Positions 1 to 7,472 of a stretch of DNA of 64,000 bases are shown piece by piece (position 1 is the first letter of the stretch; every line of letters starts with the position of its first letter). A program made the translations under genes and the position numbers. The notes beneath the pieces were generated by a model. The model saw only the letters and a program-made list of their open reading frames with translations, made no database searches and had not been told where the DNA came from. The DNA comes from Serpentinimonas raichei (GTDB lineage Bacteria; Pseudomonadota; Gammaproteobacteria; Burkholderiales; Burkholderiaceae_C), in contig NZ_AP014568.1 in the NCBI RefSeq assembly GCF_000828895.1, positions 347,699-411,698 on the forward strand, read 5' to 3'.

Positions 1-1863
1 CAGCGTGAGCGGCAGCCGCACCTTGACGCTCATGCCAAAGCCCTCGGCCGAATCGAGCTCGACCGTGCCGCCCAGGGATGAGATGTTTTTCATCACCACG
101 TCCATGCCGACGCCGCGGCCCGAGACGTCGGTGACCACGTCGGCAGTGGAAAATCCGGGCGCGAAAATCAGCTGCCAGACTTCCTGGTCGCTCATGTCGT
201 CGGGGGCGTGGATGCCTTTGGCGCGCGCTTTTTCGATCAGCTTGGGGCGCGACAGGCCCTTGCCGTCGTCGCGCACCTCAATCAGGATCGAGCCGCCCTG
301 GTGCGCCGCGCTCAGGGTGATGGTGCCGGTTTCGGGCTTGCCACGCGCCACGCGATCGGCCGGCAGCTCGATGCCGTGGTCGCAACTGTTGCGAATGAGG
401 TGGGTGAGGGGGTCGGTGATTTTCTCGATCAGGCCCTTGTCGAGTTCGGTGGCTTCGCCTTGGGTGACGAGTTCGACCTTTTTGCCCAGCTTGCTGGCAA
501 GGTCACGCAACATGCGCGGGAAGCGGCTAAAGACGACCGACATCGGGATCATGCGGATCGACATGATCGATTCTTGCAAGTCGCGCGTGTTGCGTTCCAA
601 GTCGGCCAAGCCGGCCAGCAGCTGCTGGTTGAGCGTGGAGTCGAGGGCGCGGCTGTTTTGCGCCAGCATGGCTTGGGTGATGACGAGCTCGCCGACTTGG
701 TTGATGAGCTGGTCGATCTTGCTGACCGAGACGCGCAGCGTGGTGGCCTCGGGCTGGGCGGCGGCAGCGGCGGCAGCCACTGGGCGGGTGGATTTGGCCG
801 CTTCGGCAGGCTTGGAACCGGGTTCGGTGGCGGCAGCGCCGGTATTTGGCCCCTCGTGCAGCAGCTCCTGGGCGTGGCTTTGCGGCGTGACCCGGTTGCC
901 TAGGGCGCCGGCAAACAGGCCGTAGCCCTGCACCAGGTCGGGTTCGGGCACTACGGTTCCGCTGGCCGTGACGCTGCTGCCCGGCACCGGGCTGCCCGGT
1001 GCGCCGGCAAACAGGCCGTAGCCCTGCTCGATCACGTCGCTGGGGGTGTCGGGGGCGGCAGCGGCTGGGCTGGCGGCTTGCAGGCGGATGGCGTCTTTGG
1101 CGACGTGGAAGGCGAACAGGTCGAGCAGCTCGGCGTCGCTGCTGGTGGTGTGGATGTCGTAGATGCGGCAGCCGCCCTCGTCGCGCTCGGCGGTGATGTG
1201 GCCTAGGCCCACGATGTCGCGGAATAAATCTTTGATGGGGTCGGCTTGGGCGGTGTCGCTCAAGGGGCCGATGCGGGCTTGCAAGCTGCGCTCGACGCCG
1301 GCAGCCGAGGCAGCCGGCATGCCGCCGAAGGACGCCGGTGCGGGGGCTGGTGCAGGGGCTGGTGCGGGGGCTGGTGCGGGGGCTGGTGCGGGGGCTGGTG
1401 CGGGGGCTGGTGCGGGGGCTGGTGCGGGGGCTGGTGCAGGGGCTGCCGCAACCGGTGCCGCGCCGCTGGCCAGCACGCGGATGCGCTGCACCAAGCCAGC
1501 GGTTTCGGGTACCGCGGCGCTCGAGCCTTGATGCCGGGCCAGCAGGCCCTTGAGGGCGTCGGACGATTCCAGCAGCACATCGACCATGGGCGCTGTGGGC
1601 TTGAGCTCGTGGCGGCGCAATTTGTCGAGCAGGCCCTCCATTTGGTGCGTGAGCTCGGCCACGTCTTCGAAACCAAAGGTGGCGGCACCGCCCTTGATCG
1701 AGTGGGCGCAGCGAAAGATCGCATTGAGCTCTTCGTCATCGACCGTTTCAAGGTCGAGGTTGAGCAGTTGCTGCTCCATCTGTTCTAGGTTCTCACCGGC
1801 TTCTTCAAAGAAGATCTGGTAGAACTGGGTCAGGTCGAAGCCGTCGTTTTTCGCGTCTGCCAT
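1..1863 (-). CDS. cheA: Chemotaxis histidine kinase CheA (3' end outside window)
   Basis: CheA autophosphorylates and passes phosphate to CheY and CheB in the chemoreceptor array. The ATG is at 1861-1863 and the frame stays open to base 1, giving 621 visible residues. The N-terminal HPt domain carries the phospho-accepting His54 in a CAHSIKGGA motif. An Ala-Pro linker follows, encoded by a 12-bp tandem repeat, then a P2-like segment and two copies of a GYGLFAG motif. Next come the dimerisation domain and a kinase domain with the N box (RNSCDHGIE) and G boxes (DDGKGLS and GRGVGMDVV). The C-terminal CheW-like domain is beyond the edge. The gene lies upstream of no other visible gene on its strand; cheY and a cheZ-like gene precede it, so the three probably form one operon. 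Confidence 0.95.
   Translation of the reverse strand, partial: MADAKNDGFDLTQFYQIFFEEAGENLEQMEQQLLNLDLETVDDEELNAIFRCAHSIKGGAATFGFEDVAELTHQMEGLLDKLRRHELKPTAPMVDVLLESSDALKGLLARHQGSSAAVPETAGLVQRIRVLASGAAPVAAAPAPAPAPAPAPAPAPAPAPAPAPAPAPAPAPAPAPASFGGMPAASAAGVERSLQARIGPLSDTAQADPIKDLFRDIVGLGHITAERDEGGCRIYDIHTTSSDAELLDLFAFHVAKDAIRLQAASPAAAAPDTPSDVIEQGYGLFAGAPGSPVPGSSVTASGTVVPEPDLVQGYGLFAGALGNRVTPQSHAQELLHEGPNTGAAATEPGSKPAEAAKSTRPVAAAAAAAQPEATTLRVSVSKIDQLINQVGELVITQAMLAQNSRALDSTLNQQLLAGLADLERNTRDLQESIMSIRMIPMSVVFSRFPRMLRDLASKLGKKVELVTQGEATELDKGLIEKITDPLTHLIRNSCDHGIELPADRVARGKPETGTITLSAAHQGGSILIEVRDDGKGLSRPKLIEKARAKGIHAPDDMSDQEVWQLIFAPGFSTADVVTDVSGRGVGMDVVMKNISSLGGTVELDSAEGFGMSVKVRLPLTL
1342..1437 (-). 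repeat. 12-bp tandem repeat inside cheA (8 units)
   Basis: Eight back-to-back 12-bp units (gggggctggtgc, one unit starting with a) run from 1342 to 1437, followed by a degenerate ninth. On the coding strand they encode a pure Ala-Pro stretch between the HPt and P2-like parts of CheA. A 12-bp unit preserves frame, so copy-number change would only alter linker length. Confidence 0.9.
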
Positions 1864-1928
1864 GGTCGGTCGAGTCTCGTTCGGGGCGGAAAAAGTGGGG
1901 AAGGCGGTGCGAAGCCAGCGCGCAGGGG

Positions 1929-2291
1929 TCAGACGATCACTTTGCGGATGACCTCGATCAGGCGTGCCGGGTCAAAAGGTTTGACCAACCAGCCGGTGGC
2001 TCCGGCAGCGCGCCCAGCCTGCTTCATCTGGTCGCTCGATTCGGTGGTGAGGATGAGGATGGGGGTCTGCTTGAAATGGGGGTGCTCGCGCAGCTTGCGC
2101 GTCAGGCCGATGCCATCGAGGCGCGGCATGTTCTGGTCGGTGAGCACGAGGTCGAACGGTTGTTTTTCGGCTTTCTCGAACGCATCGACGCCGTCGACGG
2201 CCTCCACCACTTTGAAGCCGGCGCTGGCGAGCGTAAATGAAACCATCTTGCGCATAGAGGCCGAATCGTCGACGGCAAGGATCGAATGCAT
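1929..2291 (-). CDS. cheY: CheY-like single-domain response regulator
   Basis: A 120-residue stand-alone receiver domain. The acidic pocket is Asp8/Asp9 (VDDS), the phospho-acceptor is Asp52 in the motif LTDQNMP, and the conserved lysine is Lys104 (VKPF). There is no output domain, as expected for a CheY that binds the flagellar switch or serves as a phosphate sink. An AAGG sequence lies about ten bases before the ATG. It sits between the cheZ-like gene and cheA on the same strand, so CheA is the likely phosphodonor. The DDSASMRKMV style is typical of the cheA-linked CheY of betaproteobacteria. Whether it controls FliM directly or is an accessory CheY cannot be told from sequence. Confidence 0.9.
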   Translation of the reverse strand: MHSILAVDDSASMRKMVSFTLASAGFKVVEAVDGVDAFEKAEKQPFDLVLTDQNMPRLDGIGLTRKLREHPHFKQTPILILTTESSDQMKQAGRAAGATGWLVKPFDPARLIEVIRKVIV

Positions 2292-2342
2292 GGAGGTACC
2301 TTGTTAATTTTGGGGGGAGGGTGGCAGGGTGCGGCGCAGCGC

Positions 2343-2846
2343 CTAGAACAGTTCGATCGAGCCGGCGTCCATTTCGCTTTGCGTCACCGGGTTGGGGTTG
2401 CGGGGCATGTGCGTGACCACCATGCCGGCTTCGTTTTCGTCGGGCTCGAGCGCTTGGTCGGCCAAAATATAGGCGCAACCTTTGAGCATTTTGCCAATGT
2501 GCACCAGTAGCTGCGAGGACATGTCATGAAACTGCAGCTCGGTCACAGAGGCGTGCAGGCTGCTTTGCAACTCGGCCTTGAGGGCCCCCTCGGGCATTTG
2601 CTCGGCGCTCTGCAAGGCGGCATTGAAGCGGTCCAGCAGGTTGGCGGTGGCGTGGTCGAGCAGGCCTTCAAGGCGCTTGAGGTCGTTCATGGCCACCAGC
2701 AACGAGTCTTGCAAGTCGGCCACCACCGACACCGGGATCTCGACCAACGGTTCGTCGCTGGGGGCGCTGGGCAAGGCCTCGACCGTGGTGTATTCCTCGC
2801 GCGGCCAGCGGCGCTGTTCGTGCGAGGTGGGTGCGGGTGTGTGCAT
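2343..2846 (-). CDS. cheZ: Divergent CheZ-type CheY-P phosphatase
   Basis: A mostly helical 167-residue protein. The segment FHDMSSQLL (Asp108, Gln112) matches the CheZ active-site pattern in which an Asp and a Gln four residues apart act on CheY-P (Asp143/Gln147 in E. coli CheZ). The C-terminus ends in an acidic tail, EMDAGSIELF, resembling the CheY-binding tail of CheZ. The N-terminal third is variable and Pro-rich. I chose the ATG at 2846; a TTG at 2888 would add 14 residues, and neither start has a clear ribosome binding site. Location directly upstream of cheY and cheA supports the role. Overall similarity to enteric CheZ is low, so function rests on motif and context. Confidence 0.7.
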   Translation of the reverse strand: MHTPAPTSHEQRRWPREEYTTVEALPSAPSDEPLVEIPVSVVADLQDSLLVAMNDLKRLEGLLDHATANLLDRFNAALQSAEQMPEGALKAELQSSLHASVTELQFHDMSSQLLVHIGKMLKGCAYILADQALEPDENEAGMVVTHMPRNPNPVTQSEMDAGSIELF

Positions 2847-2964
2847 GATGGCGAGCAAAAGGGCAATGTACTCGTTGAAGTTTATCAATCTGGCGCATCT
2901 TAGCCTGAAAATTCCAGCTTTAGCGCCTGTGCAAGTTTAGACTCGGGTCTAGAGGCACCCTGTT

Positions 2965-4044
2965 TTGAACCCTTTGCATCTGCTCCACCTCGAGGACAAC
3001 CCCGCCGACCACGAATTGGTGCGGCGTTGCTTGGTGCGCGCCGAGTTCGAGGTGCGGCTGACCTTGGTCGAAACCATGGCCGACTTTGAGTCGGCGCTGC
3101 GGCAGGGCGAGGCGGACGCGGTGCTGGCCGATTACCATTTGGCCGGTTTTTGCGGCATGCAAGCGTGGGACTGGCTGCAGCAGCAAGGGCTGGAGCTGCC
3201 CTTCCTCATCGTCTCGGGGGCCATCGGCGAGGCCACGGTGGCCGATGCGCTGCTGCGCGGGGTGAGCGACTACGTCGATAAAAACCGGCTGGCGCGCCTG
3301 CCCACGGCCTTGCAGCGGGCACTGGAGCTGCACGCCAGCCGGCGCACGCAGGCGCAGGCGCAGGCCGAGCTGGCGGAATCGCGCCGCCGCTTGGTGGACT
3401 TGACCGAGCATTTGCAGCTTGGGCTGGAGCGCGAGCGCGCCGACATTGCGCGCGAAATCCACGACGACATCGGCGGCGCGCTGGCGGCGCTCAAGCTCGA
3501 TCTGGCGTGGCTGGGGCGGCATCTGCCGCAGCCCGAGGCCCAGGCGCATGTGCGCGCGGCGCTCGAAATGGCCGAGCATGCGCTGCTGGCCAGCCAGCGC
3601 CTGATGCGCAACTTGCGGCCGGCGGTGCTGGACCAGGGTTTGGAGCCGGCCTTGCAATGGCTGGTGCGCACCTTTGCCGAGCGCACCGGGTTGGCGCTGC
3701 GGCTCGAAGGTGGTTTGCGTTTGCCAGTCGAGCCGCAGCTGGCGATGGTGGTTTACCGCACCGCGCAAGAGGCGCTCACCAACGTGCTCAAGCACGCGCA
3801 GGCGCGCAGCGTGCGGCTGGAGTTGAGCGACCTCGAAGGCGTGCTCACGCTGGAGGTGAGCGACGACGGCTGCGGTGCCAGCGCCGCCGATCTGGCCAAG
3901 CTGCAATCCTTTGGCCTGCTGGGCTTGCGCGAGCGCGCCCAAGGGGCCGGCGGCTGGCTCGATGTGGCCACGGCACCGGGCCAGGGCATGACGCTGATCC
4001 TTTCCTTGCCCTTGAATGGGACCAAGGCCGCTGACTGGGAATAA
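2965..4044 (+). CDS. Soluble receiver-histidine kinase (NarL-type kinase core)
   Basis: A 359-residue protein without membrane segments. Residues 1-120 form a receiver domain (acidic Asp11, phospho-acceptor Asp56, Lys106). Residues 115-155 are a charged, probably coiled-coil, linker. A HisKA_3 dimerisation domain follows with His166 in the motif EIHDDIGG, then a HATPase domain (N box EALTNVLKHA, G box DDGCG, and GLLGLRERA). The start is a TTG preceded by AGAGG. The gene is divergent from the che genes, and its stop lies 5 bases before a NarL-type regulator, its obvious partner. With a receiver instead of a sensor domain, it is probably controlled by phosphorylation from another kinase. The signal is unknown. 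Confidence 0.85.
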   Translation: MNPLHLLHLEDNPADHELVRRCLVRAEFEVRLTLVETMADFESALRQGEADAVLADYHLAGFCGMQAWDWLQQQGLELPFLIVSGAIGEATVADALLRGVSDYVDKNRLARLPTALQRALELHASRRTQAQAQAELAESRRRLVDLTEHLQLGLERERADIAREIHDDIGGALAALKLDLAWLGRHLPQPEAQAHVRAALEMAEHALLASQRLMRNLRPAVLDQGLEPALQWLVRTFAERTGLALRLEGGLRLPVEPQLAMVVYRTAQEALTNVLKHAQARSVRLELSDLEGVLTLEVSDDGCGASAADLAKLQSFGLLGLRERAQGAGGWLDVATAPGQGMTLILSLPLNGTKAADWE

Positions 4045-4049
4045 ATGCC

Positions 4050-4679
4050 ATGATCAAAGTCATACTGTGCGATGACCACGCCATGTTGCGCCGCGGTGTG
4101 CGCGACACGCTGGCCGAGGCGACCGACATCCGCGTCATTGGCGAGGCCGACGGCTACGCCAGCCTGCGCGAGCTGCTGCGCCAACAGCGCCCGGATGTGC
4201 TGCTGCTCGACGTCGATCTGCCCGGGCGCAGCGGGCTGGAGATTTTGGCCGTGTTGCAGCAAGAAGAGGGGCCGCTGCGCACGCTCATGGTTTCCATGTA
4301 CCCCGAAGACCAGTACGCGCTGCGCTGCCTCAAGGCCGGGGCCATGGGCTACCTGAACAAGGGTGGCGACCCGGCGGCCTTGATCACCGCCGTGCGCACG
4401 GTGGCGCAGGGGCGCAAATACCTGCCGCCCGAGGTGGCCGAGCTGCTGGCCAAGCACTTGAGCGCGCCCGAATCGGCGCAGTTGCACGACAGCCTGTCAG
4501 AGCGCGAGTTGCAGACGCTGTGCAAAATCGCGACGGGCAAAAAGCTGGCGCAGATCGCCCAAGAGCTGATGATCAGCCCCAAAACCGTGAGCGTCTACCG
4601 GGCCCGGACGCTGGAAAAGCTGGGCTTGAGCAACAACGCCGAACTCACGGTGTACGCGATCCGCAACCAGTTGGTTTGA
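4050..4679 (+). CDS. NarL/FixJ-family response regulator
   Basis: A 209-residue two-domain transcription regulator. The receiver has Asp8/Asp9, phospho-acceptor Asp54 (LLLDVDLPG) and the conserved lysine in GYLNKGG. The C-terminal LuxR-type helix-turn-helix spans about residues 147-205 (LSERELQTLCKIATGKK, then SPKTVSVYRARTLEKL). It follows the receiver-kinase gene by 5 bases, so the two form a two-component pair. Adjacency to che and fli genes suggests control of motility, but no target site could be identified, so this is inference. Confidence 0.9.
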   Translation: MIKVILCDDHAMLRRGVRDTLAEATDIRVIGEADGYASLRELLRQQRPDVLLLDVDLPGRSGLEILAVLQQEEGPLRTLMVSMYPEDQYALRCLKAGAMGYLNKGGDPAALITAVRTVAQGRKYLPPEVAELLAKHLSAPESAQLHDSLSERELQTLCKIATGKKLAQIAQELMISPKTVSVYRARTLEKLGLSNNAELTVYAIRNQLV

Positions 4680-4696
4680 CCCCGCGCCGGCGGGGT
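4679..4696. terminator. Hairpin between convergent regulator and fliR
   Basis: A 7-bp perfect stem (ACCCCGC / GCGGGGT) with a 4-base loop overlaps the stop of the NarL-type regulator and lies 12 bases from the fliR stop. The T run is short. It could serve as a bidirectional terminator between the convergent genes. Confidence 0.5.
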
Positions 4697-4708
4697 TTGC
4701 TGCGCGGC

Positions 4709-5476
4709 TCAACCGGCCAAGAACAAGTCGGTAACGACGCGCATGAGTTGCAGCACCGGCTGATCGAGCAGCGGCAACGTAAAGGCGATGCCCACCAGAC
4801 CCACTGAGAGCGTGAGCGGAAAGCCGATGGCGAATACGTTCATTTGCGGCGCGATGCGCGTGATGATGCCCAGCACCACGTTGACGAACAGCAGCATGCC
4901 GATCATGGGCAGGGCGATCCACAGGCCGTAGTAAAAAATCAGCCCTCCCAGTTCGTGCAGGCGCATGGTCTGCACCACCGCCAGCATGTCGCCCCCCACC
5001 GGGAAGGTGTGAAAGCTCGCGGCCACCGCCATGATCAGCATCAGATGCCCGTTCATGACCACGAACAGCAGCATGGTGATGTTGCCAAAGTAGCGCCCGA
5101 CCGGGCTCGACTGCGCGTTGGTGGCCGGATCGAAAAAGCCGGCGAAATTGAGCCCCATCTGCAAGCCAATGATCTCGCCCGCCATTTCCACCGCGGCAAA
5201 GACGATGCGCACCGCCAGCCCGATCGAGACGCCGATGGCGATTTGCTGGATCACCGCGCCCAGCGCCTCGGGGCTGGTGAGCGAGAGCATGGGCGGTTCG
5301 GGCAGCGCCGGCTGGATGCAGACCGCGATCAGAAAGGCCAGCGCCACCTTGAGGCGCATGGGCACCGAACGCGAAGAAAAGATCGGGGCGCTGGCAAAGA
5401 CGCCGAGCACGCGCAGAAAAGGCCAGAAGATGGGCGCCACCCAGGCCATGATCTGGGCCTCGGTGAAAGTGATCAT
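4709..5476 (-). CDS. fliR: Flagellar export gate protein FliR
   Basis: An integral membrane component of the flagellar type III export gate, which works with FliP and FliQ. The 255-residue product has about six hydrophobic segments and the FliR hallmarks FWPFLRVLGVFASAPIF near the N-terminus and GLQMGLNFAGFFDP in the centre. I chose the ATG at 5476; a GTG at 5488 would add four residues. It is the last gene of the fliLMNOPQR run, 18-30 bases after fliQ. Confidence 0.93.
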   Translation of the reverse strand: MITFTEAQIMAWVAPIFWPFLRVLGVFASAPIFSSRSVPMRLKVALAFLIAVCIQPALPEPPMLSLTSPEALGAVIQQIAIGVSIGLAVRIVFAAVEMAGEIIGLQMGLNFAGFFDPATNAQSSPVGRYFGNITMLLFVVMNGHLMLIMAVAASFHTFPVGGDMLAVVQTMRLHELGGLIFYYGLWIALPMIGMLLFVNVVLGIITRIAPQMNVFAIGFPLTLSVGLVGIAFTLPLLDQPVLQLMRVVTDLFLAG

Positions 5477-5506
5477 GGGGGCGTCCACGTGCCGTTGCCC
5501 CGTGCC

Positions 5507-5776
5507 CTAGATTGCGTACTCGGGGATCGAGAGCAGGATGCGGCGCAAAAAATCGACCAGCGTGGTCAGCATCCACGGCCCCGAGATCGCAAACACCACC
5601 ACCGCCGCCACGATCTTGGGCACGAAAGAGAGCGTGGCCTCGTTGATCTGCGTCAGGGCCTGAAACAGGCTCACCACCAGCCCGACCACCAAAATCACCC
5701 CCAGCAGCGGCGCTGAGACGGCCAGCAGGATGAAGAGCGCGTTTTGACCGATGGTGAGTACGGCTTGGGCGTCCAT
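5507..5776 (-). CDS. fliQ: Flagellar export gate protein FliQ
   Basis: An 89-residue protein with two transmembrane helices, the usual length and topology of FliQ. Hallmarks are the N-terminal GQNALFILLAVSAPLLG and the central ALTQINEATLSFVPKI. FliQ packs around FliP in the export gate. It lies between fliP and fliR in the standard order, 31 bases downstream of fliP. Confidence 0.95.
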   Translation of the reverse strand: MDAQAVLTIGQNALFILLAVSAPLLGVILVVGLVVSLFQALTQINEATLSFVPKIVAAVVVFAISGPWMLTTLVDFLRRILLSIPEYAI

Positions 5777-5807
5777 GTTATTTTTATCAGATTTGACCGG
5801 ACGGGCG

Positions 5808-6605
5808 CTAGACCACGAAACTCGCCGCGAGCGAGCCGATCAGCAGGTTCCAGCCGTCGGCGAGCACGAACAGCATGAGCTTGAAGGGCAGCGCCACCAG
5901 CACCGGCGAGAGCATCATCATGCCCAGCGACATGAGTACGCTGGCCACGATCAGGTCGATCACCAGAAACGGGATAAAGATCAAGAAGCCGATCATGAAG
6001 GCGGTTTTGAGCTCGCTGATCACGAAGGCCGGCACCAGCACCCGAAAGGGGGCGGTTTGCACGGTCACGCTTTCGTCCAAGCCGGCCAGGTTGGCAAACA
6101 TGAGGAAGTCGGCTTGGCGGGTTTGCTTGGTCATGAACTCGCGCATCGGCGCTTCGGCGCGCTGCACCGCTTGCTCAAAGCTGATTTCGCCCCGGGTAAA
6201 GGGTTGGTAGGCTTCGGCGTGCACGCGGTCCAGCGTGGGGGCCATGACGAACAAGGTGAGAAACAGCGCCAGCCCGACCAGCACCTGGTTGGGGGGCGCC
6301 GCCTGCGTGCCCAGCGCCATGCGCAGCAGCGAGAGCACGATGATGATGCGGGTGAAGGCCGTCATCATGAGCAGCACCGCCGGCAAGAACGAGAGCGCGG
6401 TGAAGAACAGCAGGGTCTGGATGGGCACCGAAAAGCTGGTGCCGCCCGCGCCTTGGCCGATCAGAATCGGGAAGCTGCCCGGCGGTGCGGCGGCAGGTGG
6501 CACCGGGGCCCCTTGCGCCCACGCCAGAGCGCCGCCACCCAGCAGCAATCCCGCCAGCGCAGCCAAGCCCAGCGGCCGCCCCAGCCGGATCAGGGCAGCC
6601 TTCAT
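5808..6605 (-). CDS. fliP: Flagellar export gate protein FliP
   Basis: The core pore subunit of the flagellar export gate. The 265-residue product begins with a cleavable signal sequence (LAALAGLLLGGGALAWAQG), as is typical of FliP. Family motifs include TAFTRIIIVLSLLRMALG and the C-terminal SLGMMMLSPVLVALPFK. The frame extends further upstream, but the ATG at 6605 overlaps the fliO stop by 4 bases (ATGA) and is directly followed by the signal peptide, so it is the better start. Confidence 0.95.
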   Translation of the reverse strand: MKAALIRLGRPLGLAALAGLLLGGGALAWAQGAPVPPAAAPPGSFPILIGQGAGGTSFSVPIQTLLFFTALSFLPAVLLMMTAFTRIIIVLSLLRMALGTQAAPPNQVLVGLALFLTLFVMAPTLDRVHAEAYQPFTRGEISFEQAVQRAEAPMREFMTKQTRQADFLMFANLAGLDESVTVQTAPFRVLVPAFVISELKTAFMIGFLIFIPFLVIDLIVASVLMSLGMMMLSPVLVALPFKLMLFVLADGWNLLIGSLAASFVV

Positions 6606-7027
6606 GGGCGCGGCTCCGAGGCGGGCGGCGGCCCTGCGCCTAGAGATCGGGCCACCTTTTGGTACAGGGTTTCGGGGGCTGGCTGGGCCACCGAGGGCGT
6701 GGCGGGGGCGAAGGGGGCGGGGCCGGATGCGGATGACGCTGGTGCAGCGGCTGCGCCCACGAGGCGTTGCGTGTGCAGGGCACTGATGTGCTGCGGTGTC
6801 ACGCCCAGCGTGAGCTGCACCGGGCCGTCGGGGCCGTTGACTTCGACCACCACCACACGCTGCTGGGGCCCCACCATGAGCTGCGACACCAGACGCAAAT
6901 CGGCACCCAAGCCGCTGCCTGAGGGGGCGATGCGCTTGCGCATCCAATGCACGCCCCAGGCCAGCAGCACCATGACCAACAGCAGGCCGAGCGCCGGCAA
7001 CATGGCGGTGAAAATTGACTGGTTCAT
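6602..7027 (-). CDS. fliO: Flagellar biosynthesis protein FliO
   Basis: A 141-residue protein with one N-terminal transmembrane helix (about residues 8-28) and a cytoplasmic domain containing the FliO-like stretch VGPQQRVVVVEVNG. FliO helps assemble the FliP ring. The C-terminal third is Ala/Pro-rich and low-complexity. It sits between fliN and fliP and overlaps the fliP start by 4 bases. Confidence 0.88.
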   Translation of the reverse strand: MNQSIFTAMLPALGLLLVMVLLAWGVHWMRKRIAPSGSGLGADLRLVSQLMVGPQQRVVVVEVNGPDGPVQLTLGVTPQHISALHTQRLVGAAAAPASSASGPAPFAPATPSVAQPAPETLYQKVARSLGAGPPPASEPRP

Positions 7028-7067
7028 GGCCTGAAACGAGCGGGCGCAGTGATGGGGCGCTGCGGCA

Positions 7068-7472
7068 TCAGTTGCGGCTCAGGCGGCGCAGCCGCTCGGA
7101 GGGGGTGACGATGTCGGTCAGGCGGATGCCGAACTTTTCGTTCACCACCACCACCTCGCCTTGGGCGATCAGGTAGCCGTTGACGAGCACGTCCATGGGT
7201 TCGCCAGCCAGCGCGTCGAGTTCGACGATCGAGCCCTGCGCCAGTTGCAAAATGTATTTGATCGGCACCTTGGTGCGGCCCAGTTCGACCGAGAGCTGCA
7301 CCGGGATGTCGAGCACCATCGAGATGTCGTTCGGGCTGTTGACGGCGCTGCCGGGGCTGGCGTCAAAGTGCGGGGCACCGGCGCTGAGGTCGTCGTTCAC
7401 GCCCTTGCTGCTTTGCTCTTGCAAGGCCTGGGCCCAGTCGTCGGCCATGGATTCGGGGGTTTCGTCAGTCAT
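7068..7472 (-). CDS. fliN: Flagellar switch protein FliN
   Basis: A C-ring subunit that binds FliM and the export ATPase complex. The 134-residue product has a variable acidic N-terminus and a SpoA domain from about residue 50 (DIPVQLSVELGRTKVPI, then VNEKFGIRLTDIV). The ATG at 7472 overlaps the 3' end of fliM by 8 bases (ATGACTGA). An upstream in-frame extension would run into fliM and has no support. Confidence 0.95.
   Translation of the reverse strand: MTDETPESMADDWAQALQEQSSKGVNDDLSAGAPHFDASPGSAVNSPNDISMVLDIPVQLSVELGRTKVPIKYILQLAQGSIVELDALAGEPMDVLVNGYLIAQGEVVVVNEKFGIRLTDIVTPSERLRRLSRN

Noticed and set aside
1260-1751. Minus-strand frame with Pro-His-Gln repeats inside cheA
   Set aside because: It is an out-of-frame reading of the 12-bp cheA repeat; the true cheA frame is open across it.
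4844-5716. 290-codon plus-strand frame over fliR and fliQ
   Set aside because: It is antisense to two clear flagellar genes, rich in His/Arg/Gln/Asp as expected of a shadow frame.
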